The notes beneath the pieces were generated by a model. It was given only the letters and a program-made list of their open reading frames with translations, was not told where the DNA came from and made no database searches. Both the position numbers and the translations under genes were made by a program. From positions 33,517-97,516 of the forward strand of contig CAMUML010000007.1 of NCBI GenBank assembly GCA_947089855.1: a stretch of 64,000 nt of DNA, read 5' to 3'. Shown here piece by piece: positions 34,377 to 42,127 of this stretch. The stretch's first letter is position 1, and each line of letters starts with the position of its first letter. This DNA is from an uncultured Eubacterium sp. Its GTDB lineage: Bacteria; Bacillota; Clostridia; Lachnospirales; Lachnospiraceae.

Positions 34377-35252
34377 ATGTATATTATTCAATTTATCCGG
34401 GGGTTTTGTATGGCGCTTGCGGACAGCGTGCCGGGCGTGTCAGGCGGAACAATCGCGTTTTTGCTGGGGTTTTATGACCAGTTTATCCGCTCGATCGACG
34501 ATTTGATGCGCGGATCTATGAAAGAAAAAAAAGAAGCGCTGCTATTTTTGGTCAAACTTGGCATCGGGTGGGTATGCGGCATGGTGCTTGCTATTTTGGT
34601 GCTTACAAGTGTGTTTGAGTCAAATATTTATGCGATTAGCTCCATGTTTATCGGGTTTATTTTGTTTGCGGTCCCGATTGTAGCAAAGGAAGAAAAGGAA
34701 GCATTGCTGTCCAATATTCCAGCGGCGTTTTTTATTTTCGTAGGGGCGGCGGCTGTCTGTGCGATTACTTATTTTAATCCGGTTTCTGGCGGGAGCAGCA
34801 TGGATTTGGATCAATTGGATATAAAATTGGGGATTTATATTTTTTTAGCCGGGGCGGTGGCGATCTCTGCAATGGTACTGCCGGGGATTTCCGGTTCTAC
34901 GCTGCTATTGATTATGGGCTTGTATTTGCCGGTCATTACTGCCATAAAGGATATACTGCATTTTGATTTTGGGGCATTTCCGACCGTATTTTTATTTGGG
35001 TGCGGGGTGCTGGTTGGGATATTTTCCGTAGTTAAGATTATCCGCAAGGCGCTTGAGCGGTTCCGGGCGCAGACGATCTACTTGATACTTGGGCTGATGC
35101 TGGGTTCTATTTATGCAGTGGTAAAAGGGCCGGAAACATTGGATAACCCGCAGCCGGCATTGTCCATTGGGACATTTCGTATTTTATTTTTTGTTGTTGG
35201 CGGTATTGTGATTTTGGGGCTGCAGAAACTGAAAGATGTGCGGGAGGCGTAG
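34377..35252 (+). CDS. DUF368 membrane protein, undecaprenyl-phosphate transporter family
   Basis: This 291-residue polytopic membrane protein has the DUF368 signature at its N-terminus: GFCMALADSVPGVSGGTIAFLLGFYDQFI. A second related loop is MVLPGISGSTLLLIMGLYLPV. Members of this family (PopT) have been reported to recycle the lipid carrier undecaprenyl phosphate across the membrane for cell-wall and capsule synthesis. GAGGTG precedes the ATG at 34377. It is 46 bp after the hisC-like gene and converges on the glycosyltransferase gene. Confidence 0.88.
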   Translation: MYIIQFIRGFCMALADSVPGVSGGTIAFLLGFYDQFIRSIDDLMRGSMKEKKEALLFLVKLGIGWVCGMVLAILVLTSVFESNIYAISSMFIGFILFAVPIVAKEEKEALLSNIPAAFFIFVGAAAVCAITYFNPVSGGSSMDLDQLDIKLGIYIFLAGAVAISAMVLPGISGSTLLLIMGLYLPVITAIKDILHFDFGAFPTVFLFGCGVLVGIFSVVKIIRKALERFRAQTIYLILGLMLGSIYAVVKGPETLDNPQPALSIGTFRILFFVVGGIVILGLQKLKDVREA

Positions 35253-35359
35253 GAGTGAATTTAGGCGGGGGTGGATGGCTGCTAGGACACCATACCGCCG
35301 CCCCGCCATCCGGCTGGTTTCCAAAGGCTTTACAGGGATTGCCTATGTTGTAAATGGTG

Positions 35360-37060
35360 TTAATTACAATATTTATATACAATGGCTTCAATATTTCCGG
35401 ATGCAATATCTGCTTCTGTTTCTAGTAGGCTGGAAACAAAATGTTCCATATCTATGAGATTTTCTGTTGTTTGTGCAGATACCCGGTGTTTATGCCATAG
35501 GTCTTTGTGGAGCAAAATCCCCCAGGGTTTCTGTTGGTCTGTAAGGAAACAGATGTGGCTGTTTTCTTGGCTGCTGCCTTTTGAGGCATCTAACATAAAA
35601 TGTATGTTACCGTCTTGGTTATCGATATATTTCCCTCCAGTCAATAGCCAATGGTTGTTTTCCGCAGCTTCATATAATTTTTCACATAATGTTACGTCTG
35701 ATAAATCTTGTGTGCGTACAAACAATAGATAGCTGCTATTAAAATTTTTCTGGGAAGCGTTCCATTCCTGTGCCGTCCATACACGGACTTTTTTTGGATA
35801 CCGTTGTACACATTCCTTTAATAAATACTTTCCTTCGGCTTCCAGCCCAGTATCGATAAATATGATTTCAATTTCCTGTAAGGTCTGGTACAGCAGATTG
35901 GCCATACTTGCCGACATGGTATCGTTGTAGTTTTGGCACAGTGCTATTAGGGTTACTTTTTTATGCAATTCCCCTTCGTTTAAATAATTGTATAATGACA
36001 ATGTATGGTTGGCATCTTGTTCTATAATATGGAATGCGGTGCTTGAGATATGGTATGCATCAAAATATGCTTTTGCTTTTACAAGGGCCTCCTTTCCATA
36101 TTGGCGGATCAAACGGTAGGTGTTCCGGTAGTGTTCGATCAACACAGTAAGGTCCCGGCTCATATCCAGCAGGCCAGTTTCGTTTAAGTTGCCTTCTTCA
36201 TGCATAATATACAATAATTTTTCTATAATTGGAATTTCACCAGAAATATCCGATAATTCAAGGCAAATATCTGGCCGGAGCTCTATCGTTTTATAAAAAA
36301 ACTTTTTCGCAGACAGCACATCCCCATCCGCAATCAATTGTTCCATAGTACGTTTTAATTCCATAGTTTCCGCTTTTTCCCCGATGACGCCAATTTTACC
36401 TTCATAAATGCGGTATTTTCTAGCGGCCGCCCATACATACAGCAGCGATTCAGATAAAAATCCGAAAACCCTTTTTTGGTAGGCATCATACCCGTCAACA
36501 TCCATATGATGCCAGGCTTCATCAAAAATCGAAAACAGCCATGTACAATATTCCTTAAATTTTTCCAATGTTGTGGCCATTAGATTTGCATAACAGCATT
36601 TCGTATCTGCCATTACCTGGCAAAAGGCTGGATAATCGGATGGATATAACTTTTGTATTGCGAGCGCAACAGCCTTTAAATCCTTTTCATTATGGGCAGA
36701 CACAAAATTTACCCAGTTATTATGTTCAGCGCTGAATATAAAGTCTGATAACATAACATCGTGGTCCTTTAACGCTGTTTCATATTCTTTACGGGTCAAA
36801 AATGCCCCTTCCCCATTCAAAAAGTATCTCCTATAATGGCAAATCCCTACAATATCTGCTTGGGTTTCCTGTTTCCAAATCCAATACAAACCGGTCAGTT
36901 CCCCATAATAACAGTTTAAATCCCATATATTGTCCCCACTATCATCGCCAAGATAACCGAAATCCTCACTGGCTGTTGCCTTGCCAACATGCATCGGTAT
37001 ATAAATATCATCCTCCGGCTTGTTAAATTTTTTGTGCGTCATTACATATATCTTTACCAT
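35360..37060 (-). CDS. DUF4422 glycosyltransferase with a C-terminal second domain
   Basis: This is a 566-residue protein. Residues 1-230 match DUF4422, a family of capsule and polysaccharide glycosyltransferases, with KIYVMTHKKFN, IPMHVGKA, YYGELTGLYWIWKQ and VGICHYRRYF. The middle part is helical. Residues from about 375 (KVTLIALCQNYNDTMSASMANLLYQTLQEIEIIFIDTG) resemble the start of a family 2 glycosyltransferase, but no DxD motif is obvious. The gene is clearly AT-richer than its neighbours, which suggests transfer. AAAGAGG precedes the ATG at 37060. No other sugar genes flank it, so the acceptor is unknown. Confidence 0.85.
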   Translation of the reverse strand: MVKIYVMTHKKFNKPEDDIYIPMHVGKATASEDFGYLGDDSGDNIWDLNCYYGELTGLYWIWKQETQADIVGICHYRRYFLNGEGAFLTRKEYETALKDHDVMLSDFIFSAEHNNWVNFVSAHNEKDLKAVALAIQKLYPSDYPAFCQVMADTKCCYANLMATTLEKFKEYCTWLFSIFDEAWHHMDVDGYDAYQKRVFGFLSESLLYVWAAARKYRIYEGKIGVIGEKAETMELKRTMEQLIADGDVLSAKKFFYKTIELRPDICLELSDISGEIPIIEKLLYIMHEEGNLNETGLLDMSRDLTVLIEHYRNTYRLIRQYGKEALVKAKAYFDAYHISSTAFHIIEQDANHTLSLYNYLNEGELHKKVTLIALCQNYNDTMSASMANLLYQTLQEIEIIFIDTGLEAEGKYLLKECVQRYPKKVRVWTAQEWNASQKNFNSSYLLFVRTQDLSDVTLCEKLYEAAENNHWLLTGGKYIDNQDGNIHFMLDASKGSSQENSHICFLTDQQKPWGILLHKDLWHKHRVSAQTTENLIDMEHFVSSLLETEADIASGNIEAIVYKYCN

Positions 37061-37257
37061 TTCTGCCTCTTTCCTTACGTCCGTATTTGTTTTATAACAG
37101 CTTCCCACATAAATTACAGCCTTTTCCTTTTAGAAAACCAATCCCTGCGGTTCCAATAGACTGGCCACCCTGAAAAGAATCTATCATAATTATATTATTT
37201 CAAGGGAATAATGTAAACCTATTTTCCTTGCAGCAGCCACTATCCTAAAAAGCCGTA

Positions 37258-37401
37258 GTTACTATTCACGGCCTGGGGGCCGCTCATAGTAACCATTCGG
37301 GGCGATATGGAAAGTTTGCTTCGCAAAATCGCCCCTCACTCCTGAATCATGTTCTCACGGAATGCGCAGTTTATGCGCATTCCTGGCCCGTGAATAGTAA
37401 C
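37258..37401 (+). repeat. GTTACT-family element, 144-bp three-module copy
   Basis: Starts GTTACTATTCAC and ends GTGAATAGTAAC. Module 1 is a short hairpin CGGCC/GGCCG. Module 2 has outer helix GGGGCGAT/ATCGCCCC, bulge ATGGAAAG and inner helix TTTGC/GCAAA. Module 3 is GGAATGCGCA/TGCGCATTCC. It is the near-identical inverted partner of the element at 41232-41375. Confidence 0.9.
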
Positions 37402-37464
37402 AAGCCGTACCCGTACAGTTGTCAAAAGCTTTCTGGTACGGTTTTAATGGCTGAATTAACTCCA

Positions 37465-37493
37465 TTTACACATCCTCCAAAATCCGCTATAAT
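37465..37493 (+). promoter_or_regulatory. sigma-A type promoter
   Basis: TTTACA (37465-37470), a 17-bp spacer, TATAAT (37488-37493), 43 bp upstream of the response regulator start. Confidence 0.7.
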
Positions 37494-37536
37494 ACCAAAT
37501 ATCCGACAATACTTAAGGAGACAATAAAATACTACT

Positions 37537-38232
37537 ATGCAAAACAAAATATTGATCGTAGAAGACGAACCCGACATCAACAGCCTGTTAGCCAAGATCT
37601 TAAAAGGATATGGCCACCATCCGATACAGGCATACTCCGGGACGGAGGCAGGCCTGCTGCTCAAAAAAGAAGAGCCAGACTTAATCCTGCTTGACCTAAT
37701 GCTGCCTGGCCTTCCAGGCGGGCAGCTCCTTGCACAAATCCGGGAAAACGGCAGCTGTGTGCCGGTCATTATCCTTTCTGCCAAAAATACGCTTGGCGAT
37801 AAAGTCTCTATGCTAACAAACGGTGCAGATGACTATATCACAAAACCATTTGAACCAGAAGAAGTAGCCGCCAGGGTACAGGCTGCATTAAGGCGTAGCG
37901 GCAAAAGCGTACCGGCGGATATGCAGCCAGCGCAGGAAGTGTTGTATTATCAGGGCTTGGAGCTGTATCCAGCACAGCGCAAAGTGGTGCTTGCAGGCAG
38001 GGAACTGGCGCTTACGGCGCATGAGTTTGACATCCTCCACCTGCTGATGCGTACCCCGCAGAAAGTCTATTCCAGGGAAAGGCTGTATGAGCTGGTATGG
38101 CATGGCGGGTATTATGGGGAAAACAATACGGTAAATGTCCATGTCAGCAATATCCGCAAAAAAATAAAAGAGGCAGGCGTTACAGAGGAATATATTAAAA
38201 CTGTCTATGGGATTGGGTTCCAATTAAAATAA
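37537..38232 (+). CDS. OmpR-family response regulator of an ABC-transporter module
   Basis: This 231-residue protein has a receiver domain (ILIVEDEPD, Asp53 in LLDLMLPGLPG, YITKPF) and a winged helix (LTAHEFDILHLLMRTPQKVYSRERL, VHVSNIRKKIK, VYGIGFQLK). The module reads regulator, ABC ATPase, ABC permease, kinase, all on the plus strand. AAGGAG lies about 13 nt before the ATG, a rather long spacing. Three CTTTA motifs at 11-bp intervals just after its stop may be its own binding site in front of the transporter genes. Confidence 0.94.
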   Translation: MQNKILIVEDEPDINSLLAKILKGYGHHPIQAYSGTEAGLLLKKEEPDLILLDLMLPGLPGGQLLAQIRENGSCVPVIILSAKNTLGDKVSMLTNGADDYITKPFEPEEVAARVQAALRRSGKSVPADMQPAQEVLYYQGLELYPAQRKVVLAGRELALTAHEFDILHLLMRTPQKVYSRERLYELVWHGGYYGENNTVNVHVSNIRKKIKEAGVTEEYIKTVYGIGFQLK

Positions 38233-38234
38233 AA

Positions 38235-38290
38235 CTTTATAGCTTCTTTAAAACCTCTTTATGACTTATTAAAAGGAACGGCAGTATCAT
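38235..38290 (+). promoter_or_regulatory. triple 11-bp direct repeat and promoter before the ABC genes
   Basis: CTTTA occurs at 38235, 38246 and 38257, exactly 11 bp apart. The third copy abuts TGACTT (38262-38267), which with a 17-bp spacer and TATCAT (38285-38290) forms a possible promoter. The layout fits binding of an OmpR-type activator next to the -35 box. This is a by-eye prediction. Confidence 0.45.
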
Positions 38291-38416
38291 GGGGGCATCC
38301 GTTGGGGGACAGGGACAGTGTACTCTATATCTGGCATTAAATAATCGCCATCTATATAGTAATAAAGTCTAATTTCTGTCTGGATGGACACTTTGGAAAT
38401 CAGGAGGATGGTAACG

Positions 38417-39340
38417 ATGAATGAATACGTCATAGAGACAATGCAGGCTACAAAATCCTATGGAACGCTCCTTGCGCTTGACCATGTCAATATCCATGTG
38501 AAAAAAGGCATCATCTATGGCCTGGTCGGGGATAACGGCGCGGGAAAAAGCACGCTGTTAAAATTGCTGGCTGGGCAGGTATATGCAACGGAAGGCGGCG
38601 TGCAGCTGTTTGGGCAGTCCCAAGAAGGCCAATTGGAAAAATGCCGCAGGAAGATGGGCTGTATGATAGAAAGCCCGGGGTTCTACCCGAATATGACGGT
38701 AGCACAGATGCTAAAATATTACAGTATCCAAAAAGGGGTGCCTAGTTCCCGGAAAGTACAAGAAATGATGCAGATGGCTGGGATTGTACAAAAGGCTACA
38801 TGCAAGTGCAAGAATCTTTCCTTGGGGCAGAAACAGCGGCTGGGGATTGCAGTTGCAATGATTGGGGAGCCACAGCTTTTAATTTTGGATGAGCCAATCA
38901 ATGGGCTTGACCCTACGGGCATCATTGAATTCCGTGCATTGATGCACCGGCTGAACCAGGAAAAAAATATTACAATATTAATGTCCAGCCATATACTTTC
39001 TGAGCTGGAGCAGCTTGCCGATATGTATGGATTTATGTGCGGCGGCCGTTTGGCAGAGGAAATTACGGCCCGGGCGCTTTTGGAAAAATGCTCCGATTGC
39101 ATTGAAATTATCGTTTCTGATGTTGAGGCATTTGCAGCCAGCCTGGATAAACATTTTCCAAACGAAACATATCAAGTATATCCTGAAAATAAGGTCCGCA
39201 TTACAAAGCCGCAGGCAGAAGCGGAAGTATACAGCAGGCTGGCAGCCGGGGCTGGTACTTATATTACTGGTATGCAGGTTTTAAAAACTTCGCTGGAAGA
39301 TTACTACATGGATTTAAAAGAAAGGGGCAGCCACAGATGA
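38417..39340 (+). CDS. ABC transporter ATP-binding protein (BcrA / lantibiotic-immunity type)
   Basis: This 307-residue ATPase has Walker A VGDNGAGKSTLLK, the shortened signature LSLGQKQRLGIAVAMI, Walker B LLILDEPINGLDPTGI, and the switch ILMSSHILSEL. This pattern (DEPINGLDP, LGQKQR) is typical of BcrA/NukF-type ATPases that export or confer immunity to bacitracin or lantibiotics. The start at 38417 has AGGAGG upstream. Its last codon overlaps the permease start by 4 bp. Control by the flanking two-component pair is inferred from gene order. Confidence 0.94.
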   Translation: MNEYVIETMQATKSYGTLLALDHVNIHVKKGIIYGLVGDNGAGKSTLLKLLAGQVYATEGGVQLFGQSQEGQLEKCRRKMGCMIESPGFYPNMTVAQMLKYYSIQKGVPSSRKVQEMMQMAGIVQKATCKCKNLSLGQKQRLGIAVAMIGEPQLLILDEPINGLDPTGIIEFRALMHRLNQEKNITILMSSHILSELEQLADMYGFMCGGRLAEEITARALLEKCSDCIEIIVSDVEAFAASLDKHFPNETYQVYPENKVRITKPQAEAEVYSRLAAGAGTYITGMQVLKTSLEDYYMDLKERGSHR

Positions 39341-40098
39341 TGAACTATATAAAAAGCGAGTTTTACCGGATTACACATACAAAGGAAATATATGGCGCAA
39401 CGGGCATACTGGTATGCCTGTCCGTACTGTTCCATATCGTCCTCCATTTTTGGGGAGGGCAGTATGCGGTCACTTCCTTTTCCTATAGTTTTTTGGTCAC
39501 GGAACCAATGGTGTTCCCCACGGTAGGGGCAGGGGTTGCATTCAGCCTCTACGAAGGGCACCGGGAAAATGGGATTCTAAAAAATGCAACGGCGTCTGGC
39601 ATTTCAAGGACGAAAATTTTTTCGGGGGAATGTATGGTCAGCATCCTAACGGCAACCATTATGATGTTTGTTGTAGTAGGAGCATGGATTGCGGGGGCGC
39701 AGCTGCTGCTTGGGGAAAAGAAAAGCGGCGTTATATTCCAAATGGAAGAGGTTTTATGGGAAATGACTGCAGCCTATCTCATTTCAGTAGCCAGTGTGGT
39801 TTCTATCATCCTGTTGCTTTGGTTATTGGAACAAAAGCTGACGGCAATCGTTGTCTGGGCAGCAATCTGGTATATTCTGCCGATTGTATTGGAGTATTTG
39901 GGCCTGCGTTTTGAGGCTGCATTCGATATTGTTAACTGGATGCCCTATCATTTCTTTGACAGTATGGTAGTGGGGGACCATGCCGTTACGGTATGGGATA
40001 CTGCCAAAGGCTGGTACAGGTGCCTGGTTTCCGGTGCTGCCGGGACGTTCCTGTTCGTGTGCGCCGGTATCTGCCTGCTGCGGGAAAAAGATTTGTAG
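39337..40098 (+). CDS. ABC-2 type transporter permease
   Basis: This 253-residue membrane protein has about six helices and a short cytoplasmic start MNYIKSEFYRITHTKEIY, typical of lantibiotic-immunity permeases (BcrB/NukE/EpiE-like). It is translationally coupled to the ATPase gene (ATGA overlap), so both form one exporter. The likely role is removal of a peptide antibiotic from the membrane. The substrate is unknown. A D-family repeat separates it from the kinase gene. Confidence 0.85.
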   Translation: MMNYIKSEFYRITHTKEIYGATGILVCLSVLFHIVLHFWGGQYAVTSFSYSFLVTEPMVFPTVGAGVAFSLYEGHRENGILKNATASGISRTKIFSGECMVSILTATIMMFVVVGAWIAGAQLLLGEKKSGVIFQMEEVLWEMTAAYLISVASVVSIILLLWLLEQKLTAIVVWAAIWYILPIVLEYLGLRFEAAFDIVNWMPYHFFDSMVVGDHAVTVWDTAKGWYRCLVSGAAGTFLFVCAGICLLREKDL

Positions 40099-40103
40099 CC
40101 TGG

Positions 40104-40230
40104 AGAGACCGCCAGCCAGGCACTTCCTTGGTTATACTCACCAGCGGTAAAGTTTGCCATATAGCTTGAGGCAGTAATTTATTTTACGGTGTACTAGTAT
40201 CTATTACTGTATATTCTGGCGGTCTGCAGT
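40104..40230. repeat. D-family inverted repeat, long form
   Basis: Outer arms AGACCGCCAG (40105-40114) and CTGGCGGTCT (40216-40225) flank an interior with TATACTCACCAGCGGTAAAG and TTTGCCATATAGC. The arms recur at 60823-60885, and part of the interior recurs inverted at about 55969-56002. It lies between the permease and kinase genes of one module. Confidence 0.75.
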
Positions 40231-40250
40231 ATAGAAAAGGGGAAGATACG

Positions 40251-41213
40251 ATGAAGTACTGCATGTTATTTGCCATATCCTTGCTTGTTGTATTGGCTGG
40301 AGGGTATTTTGCGTTCCGTTACTTTGCCCTTGTTTATGCGCTGCGCCGGATAACTTGCGAAATCGACGATATACGCAAAGACTTGGAGCAAAACCAGATC
40401 GTCCACCTGCCGTTGCCAGACAGGCATCTGGCAGCGTTGTTGTCATCGTTTAATGCAGCGTTGGAAGATATGCAAAAAGAACGCCAAAAATATGTAAAAC
40501 AGGAAAAGGAGTTCCAAAAACAGATAGAAAATATCAGCCATGACCTGCGCACGCCTTTAACCGTTATTTTAGGATATTTAAAATATGCCGTACGGCCAAG
40601 AGGGGGTTATACGGCAGACAGCCAGGAACTTTTGGAAGCCGTAGGCATTGTTGCAAAAAAGGCCGAGTTTATGAAACATCTGGTTGCACAGTTTTATGAC
40701 TATTCCCGCCTACATGCAGGCGATTTTGCACTTGAACTTGGCGCGGTCGATGTCCCGAGGGTTTTAAGGGAGTCGCTTATGGGCAATTACCAGGTATTGG
40801 AGCAGGCACAGCTGGATATTTGTATAGGGATTCCAGAATATCCGATATGGGCAGTCGGCGAAACAGCTGCCCTGGAGCGTATTTTCCTAAACCTGTTCCA
40901 AAATGCAGGCCGATATGCCAGTACTTACCTAAATATTACAGTAGAAGCAAAAGGGAAGGCAGTTGCCGTGGTATTTTGCAATGATACACAGGCGCTTTCC
41001 GAAGAAGACATACCGCATTTATTTGAACGGTTTTATAAGCAGGAACATACAAGGAATAAAGGCGGCACGGGCTTAGGATTAACCATTGCACAAGAGCTGG
41101 CGAAGGGGATGGGGGCGCAGCTGAATGTTACTGCGGTGCGCAAAGGGGAAGGCGGCAGCTGTTTTGAGGTATGTTTTACACTGGATATGAAAGCGGCGTC
41201 TGCGCCCGGCTAG
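40251..41213 (+). CDS. sensor histidine kinase without an extracellular domain
   Basis: This 320-residue kinase has a single clear membrane helix (about 5-28), followed directly by a HAMP-like/coiled linker. The phospho-acceptor is His97 (ENISHDLRTPLTVILGYLKY). The ATPase domain has FLNLFQNAGRYA and GGTGLGLTIAQELAKGMG. With no outer domain, it probably senses through the ABC transporter of its own cassette. GGGGAAG lies upstream of the ATG. An inverted copy of the 144-bp element begins 19 bp after its stop. Confidence 0.93.
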   Translation: MKYCMLFAISLLVVLAGGYFAFRYFALVYALRRITCEIDDIRKDLEQNQIVHLPLPDRHLAALLSSFNAALEDMQKERQKYVKQEKEFQKQIENISHDLRTPLTVILGYLKYAVRPRGGYTADSQELLEAVGIVAKKAEFMKHLVAQFYDYSRLHAGDFALELGAVDVPRVLRESLMGNYQVLEQAQLDICIGIPEYPIWAVGETAALERIFLNLFQNAGRYASTYLNITVEAKGKAVAVVFCNDTQALSEEDIPHLFERFYKQEHTRNKGGTGLGLTIAQELAKGMGAQLNVTAVRKGEGGSCFEVCFTLDMKAASAPG

Positions 41214-41231
41214 TACATCCCGTAACACTTC

Positions 41232-41375
41232 GTTACTATTCACGGGCCAGGAATGCGCATAAACTGCGCATTCCGTGAGAACATGATTCAGGAGTGAGGG
41301 GCGATTTTGCGAAGCAAACTTCCAATATCGCCCCGAATGGTTACTGTGAGCGGCCCCCAGGCCGTGAATAGTAAC
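41232..41375 (-). repeat. GTTACT-family element, 144-bp copy in reverse orientation
   Basis: Its reverse complement matches 37258-37401 apart from a few bases (for example ATTGGAAG against ATGGAAAG in the bulge). With that copy it brackets the regulator-ABC-ABC-kinase cassette as a pair of inverted repeats 3.8 kb apart. Confidence 0.9.
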
Positions 41376-41413
41376 AACACTTCCTACATGGCTATTAAAT
41401 TGCAACGGCGATG

Positions 41414-41442
41414 TTGCAATCTTCCTAAAACTGCTTTATAAT
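41414..41442 (+). promoter_or_regulatory. sigma-A type promoter
   Basis: TTGCAA (41414-41419), a 17-bp spacer, TATAAT (41437-41442), about 97 bp before the rubredoxin start. Confidence 0.7.
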
Positions 41443-41538
41443 AATCCCACTGAGAAACGCGCACTGGCCTTTTGGGATTTTAATCGGACAAGCAGGGCAG
41501 GCGGCAGAATCAGGTGAAACAGGAAGGAGAGAAGAAAA

Positions 41539-41694
41539 ATGAAGTATGTATGTGACGTATGCGGATGGGAATACGATGAAAGCCAGGGCTATCCAGAAGG
41601 CGGGATCGCACCAGGGACGAAATGGGAAGATGTTCCACAAGATTTCAAATGCCCACTTTGCGAGGTAGGAAAAGACCAGTTTTCACAGGCGTAA
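41539..41694 (+). CDS. rubredoxin
   Basis: This 51-residue protein reads MKYVCDVCGWEYDE at the start and FKCPLCEVGKDQF near the end. Both CxxCG/CPLC knuckles that bind the single iron are present (Cys5, Cys8, Cys38, Cys41), as are the conserved aromatic and GTKWEDVP segments. Rubredoxin is a cytosolic one-electron carrier that anaerobes use for oxygen and superoxide detoxification (rubrerythrin, desulfoferrodoxin) and other redox steps. AAGGAGAG lies about 11 nt upstream of the ATG. It has its own promoter and a strong terminator, so it is a single-gene unit. Confidence 0.96.
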   Translation: MKYVCDVCGWEYDESQGYPEGGIAPGTKWEDVPQDFKCPLCEVGKDQFSQA

Positions 41695-41713
41695 AGGGAG
41701 CAAAGCTATGCAT

Positions 41714-41762
41714 GCTGCTGTGCCGGTGCAGGTATTATGCCTGCCGGTGCAGCAGTTTTTTT
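41714..41762 (+). terminator. rho-independent terminator of the rubredoxin gene
   Basis: GCTGCTGTGCCGGTGCAGG pairs imperfectly with CCTGCCGGTGCAGCAG, followed by seven T (41756-41762). Confidence 0.8.
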
Positions 41763-41806
41763 GCGGCTTTTTCCGTAGTACGATACATGTTTGCATCTTT
41801 TTTCAT

Positions 41807-41966
41807 GTTACTTTTCACACCCCAGCCAAAAAGCGGCTGTGCTGTAAAAAGTAACGGCATCCGGCCCATTGGAAGTTCGCCTTTGGCGAAAGGCCGGATG
41901 CATGGCAAGCCGCATTCTTTGGCCCAGACCAAGCAGCGGGTGCTTGGTCTGGGTGTGAAAAGTAAC
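41807..41966 (+). repeat. GTTACT-family element, variant with GTTACTTTTCAC ends
   Basis: Module 1 has inner helix CAGCC/GGCTG between GTTACTTTTCAC and GTAAAAAGTAAC. Module 2 (41857-41901) has outer helix GCATCCGGCC/GGCCGGATGC, bulge CATTGGAAG and inner helix TTCGCC/GGCGAA. Module 3 has the perfect 13-bp helix CCCAGACCAAGCA/TGCTTGGTCTGGG around GCGGG, then TGTGAAAAGTAAC. Stem sequences differ from all other copies while the pairing is kept. Confidence 0.85.
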
Positions 41967-42004
41967 TTTTTCATTCAGAAACCTGTTTTATTTTCCGAGA
42001 TTCC

Positions 42005-42033
42005 TTGAAAGCCAAAGCGTCATACGCTATAAT
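42005..42033 (+). promoter_or_regulatory. sigma-A type promoter
   Basis: TTGAAA (42005-42010), a 17-bp spacer, TATAAT (42028-42033), 94 bp upstream of the hybrid kinase start. Confidence 0.7.
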
Positions 42034-42127
42034 GATACAAGCTGCATTACGGCAAGTGTTGAATACCCGTTTTTTGCAACAGGTTCTTTATCTATAAAAA
42101 TATTGATGGGGGTGGGTAGGGAATAGT

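Larger units (their letters stand above)
37061..37536. other. intergenic region with one GTTACT-family element and a promoter
   Basis: This 476-bp gap separates the divergent glycosyltransferase and response-regulator genes. It contains AT-rich sequence (37130-37220), the 144-bp element at 37258-37401, and a promoter at 37465-37493. No gene was found. Confidence 0.7.
41763..42127. other. intergenic region with one structured element and a promoter
   Basis: This is the rest of the 433-bp gap between rubredoxin and the hybrid kinase. It contains the 160-bp element at 41807-41966 and a promoter at 42005-42033, with a leader of about 95 nt. No small gene with a ribosome site was found. Confidence 0.7.

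Noticed and set aside
41079-41405. 108-codon minus-strand ORF over the 144-bp element
   Set aside because: The same peptide (SQNRPSLLNHVLTEC) appears wherever the repeat occurs, so it is a by-product of the repeat sequence and not a gene.
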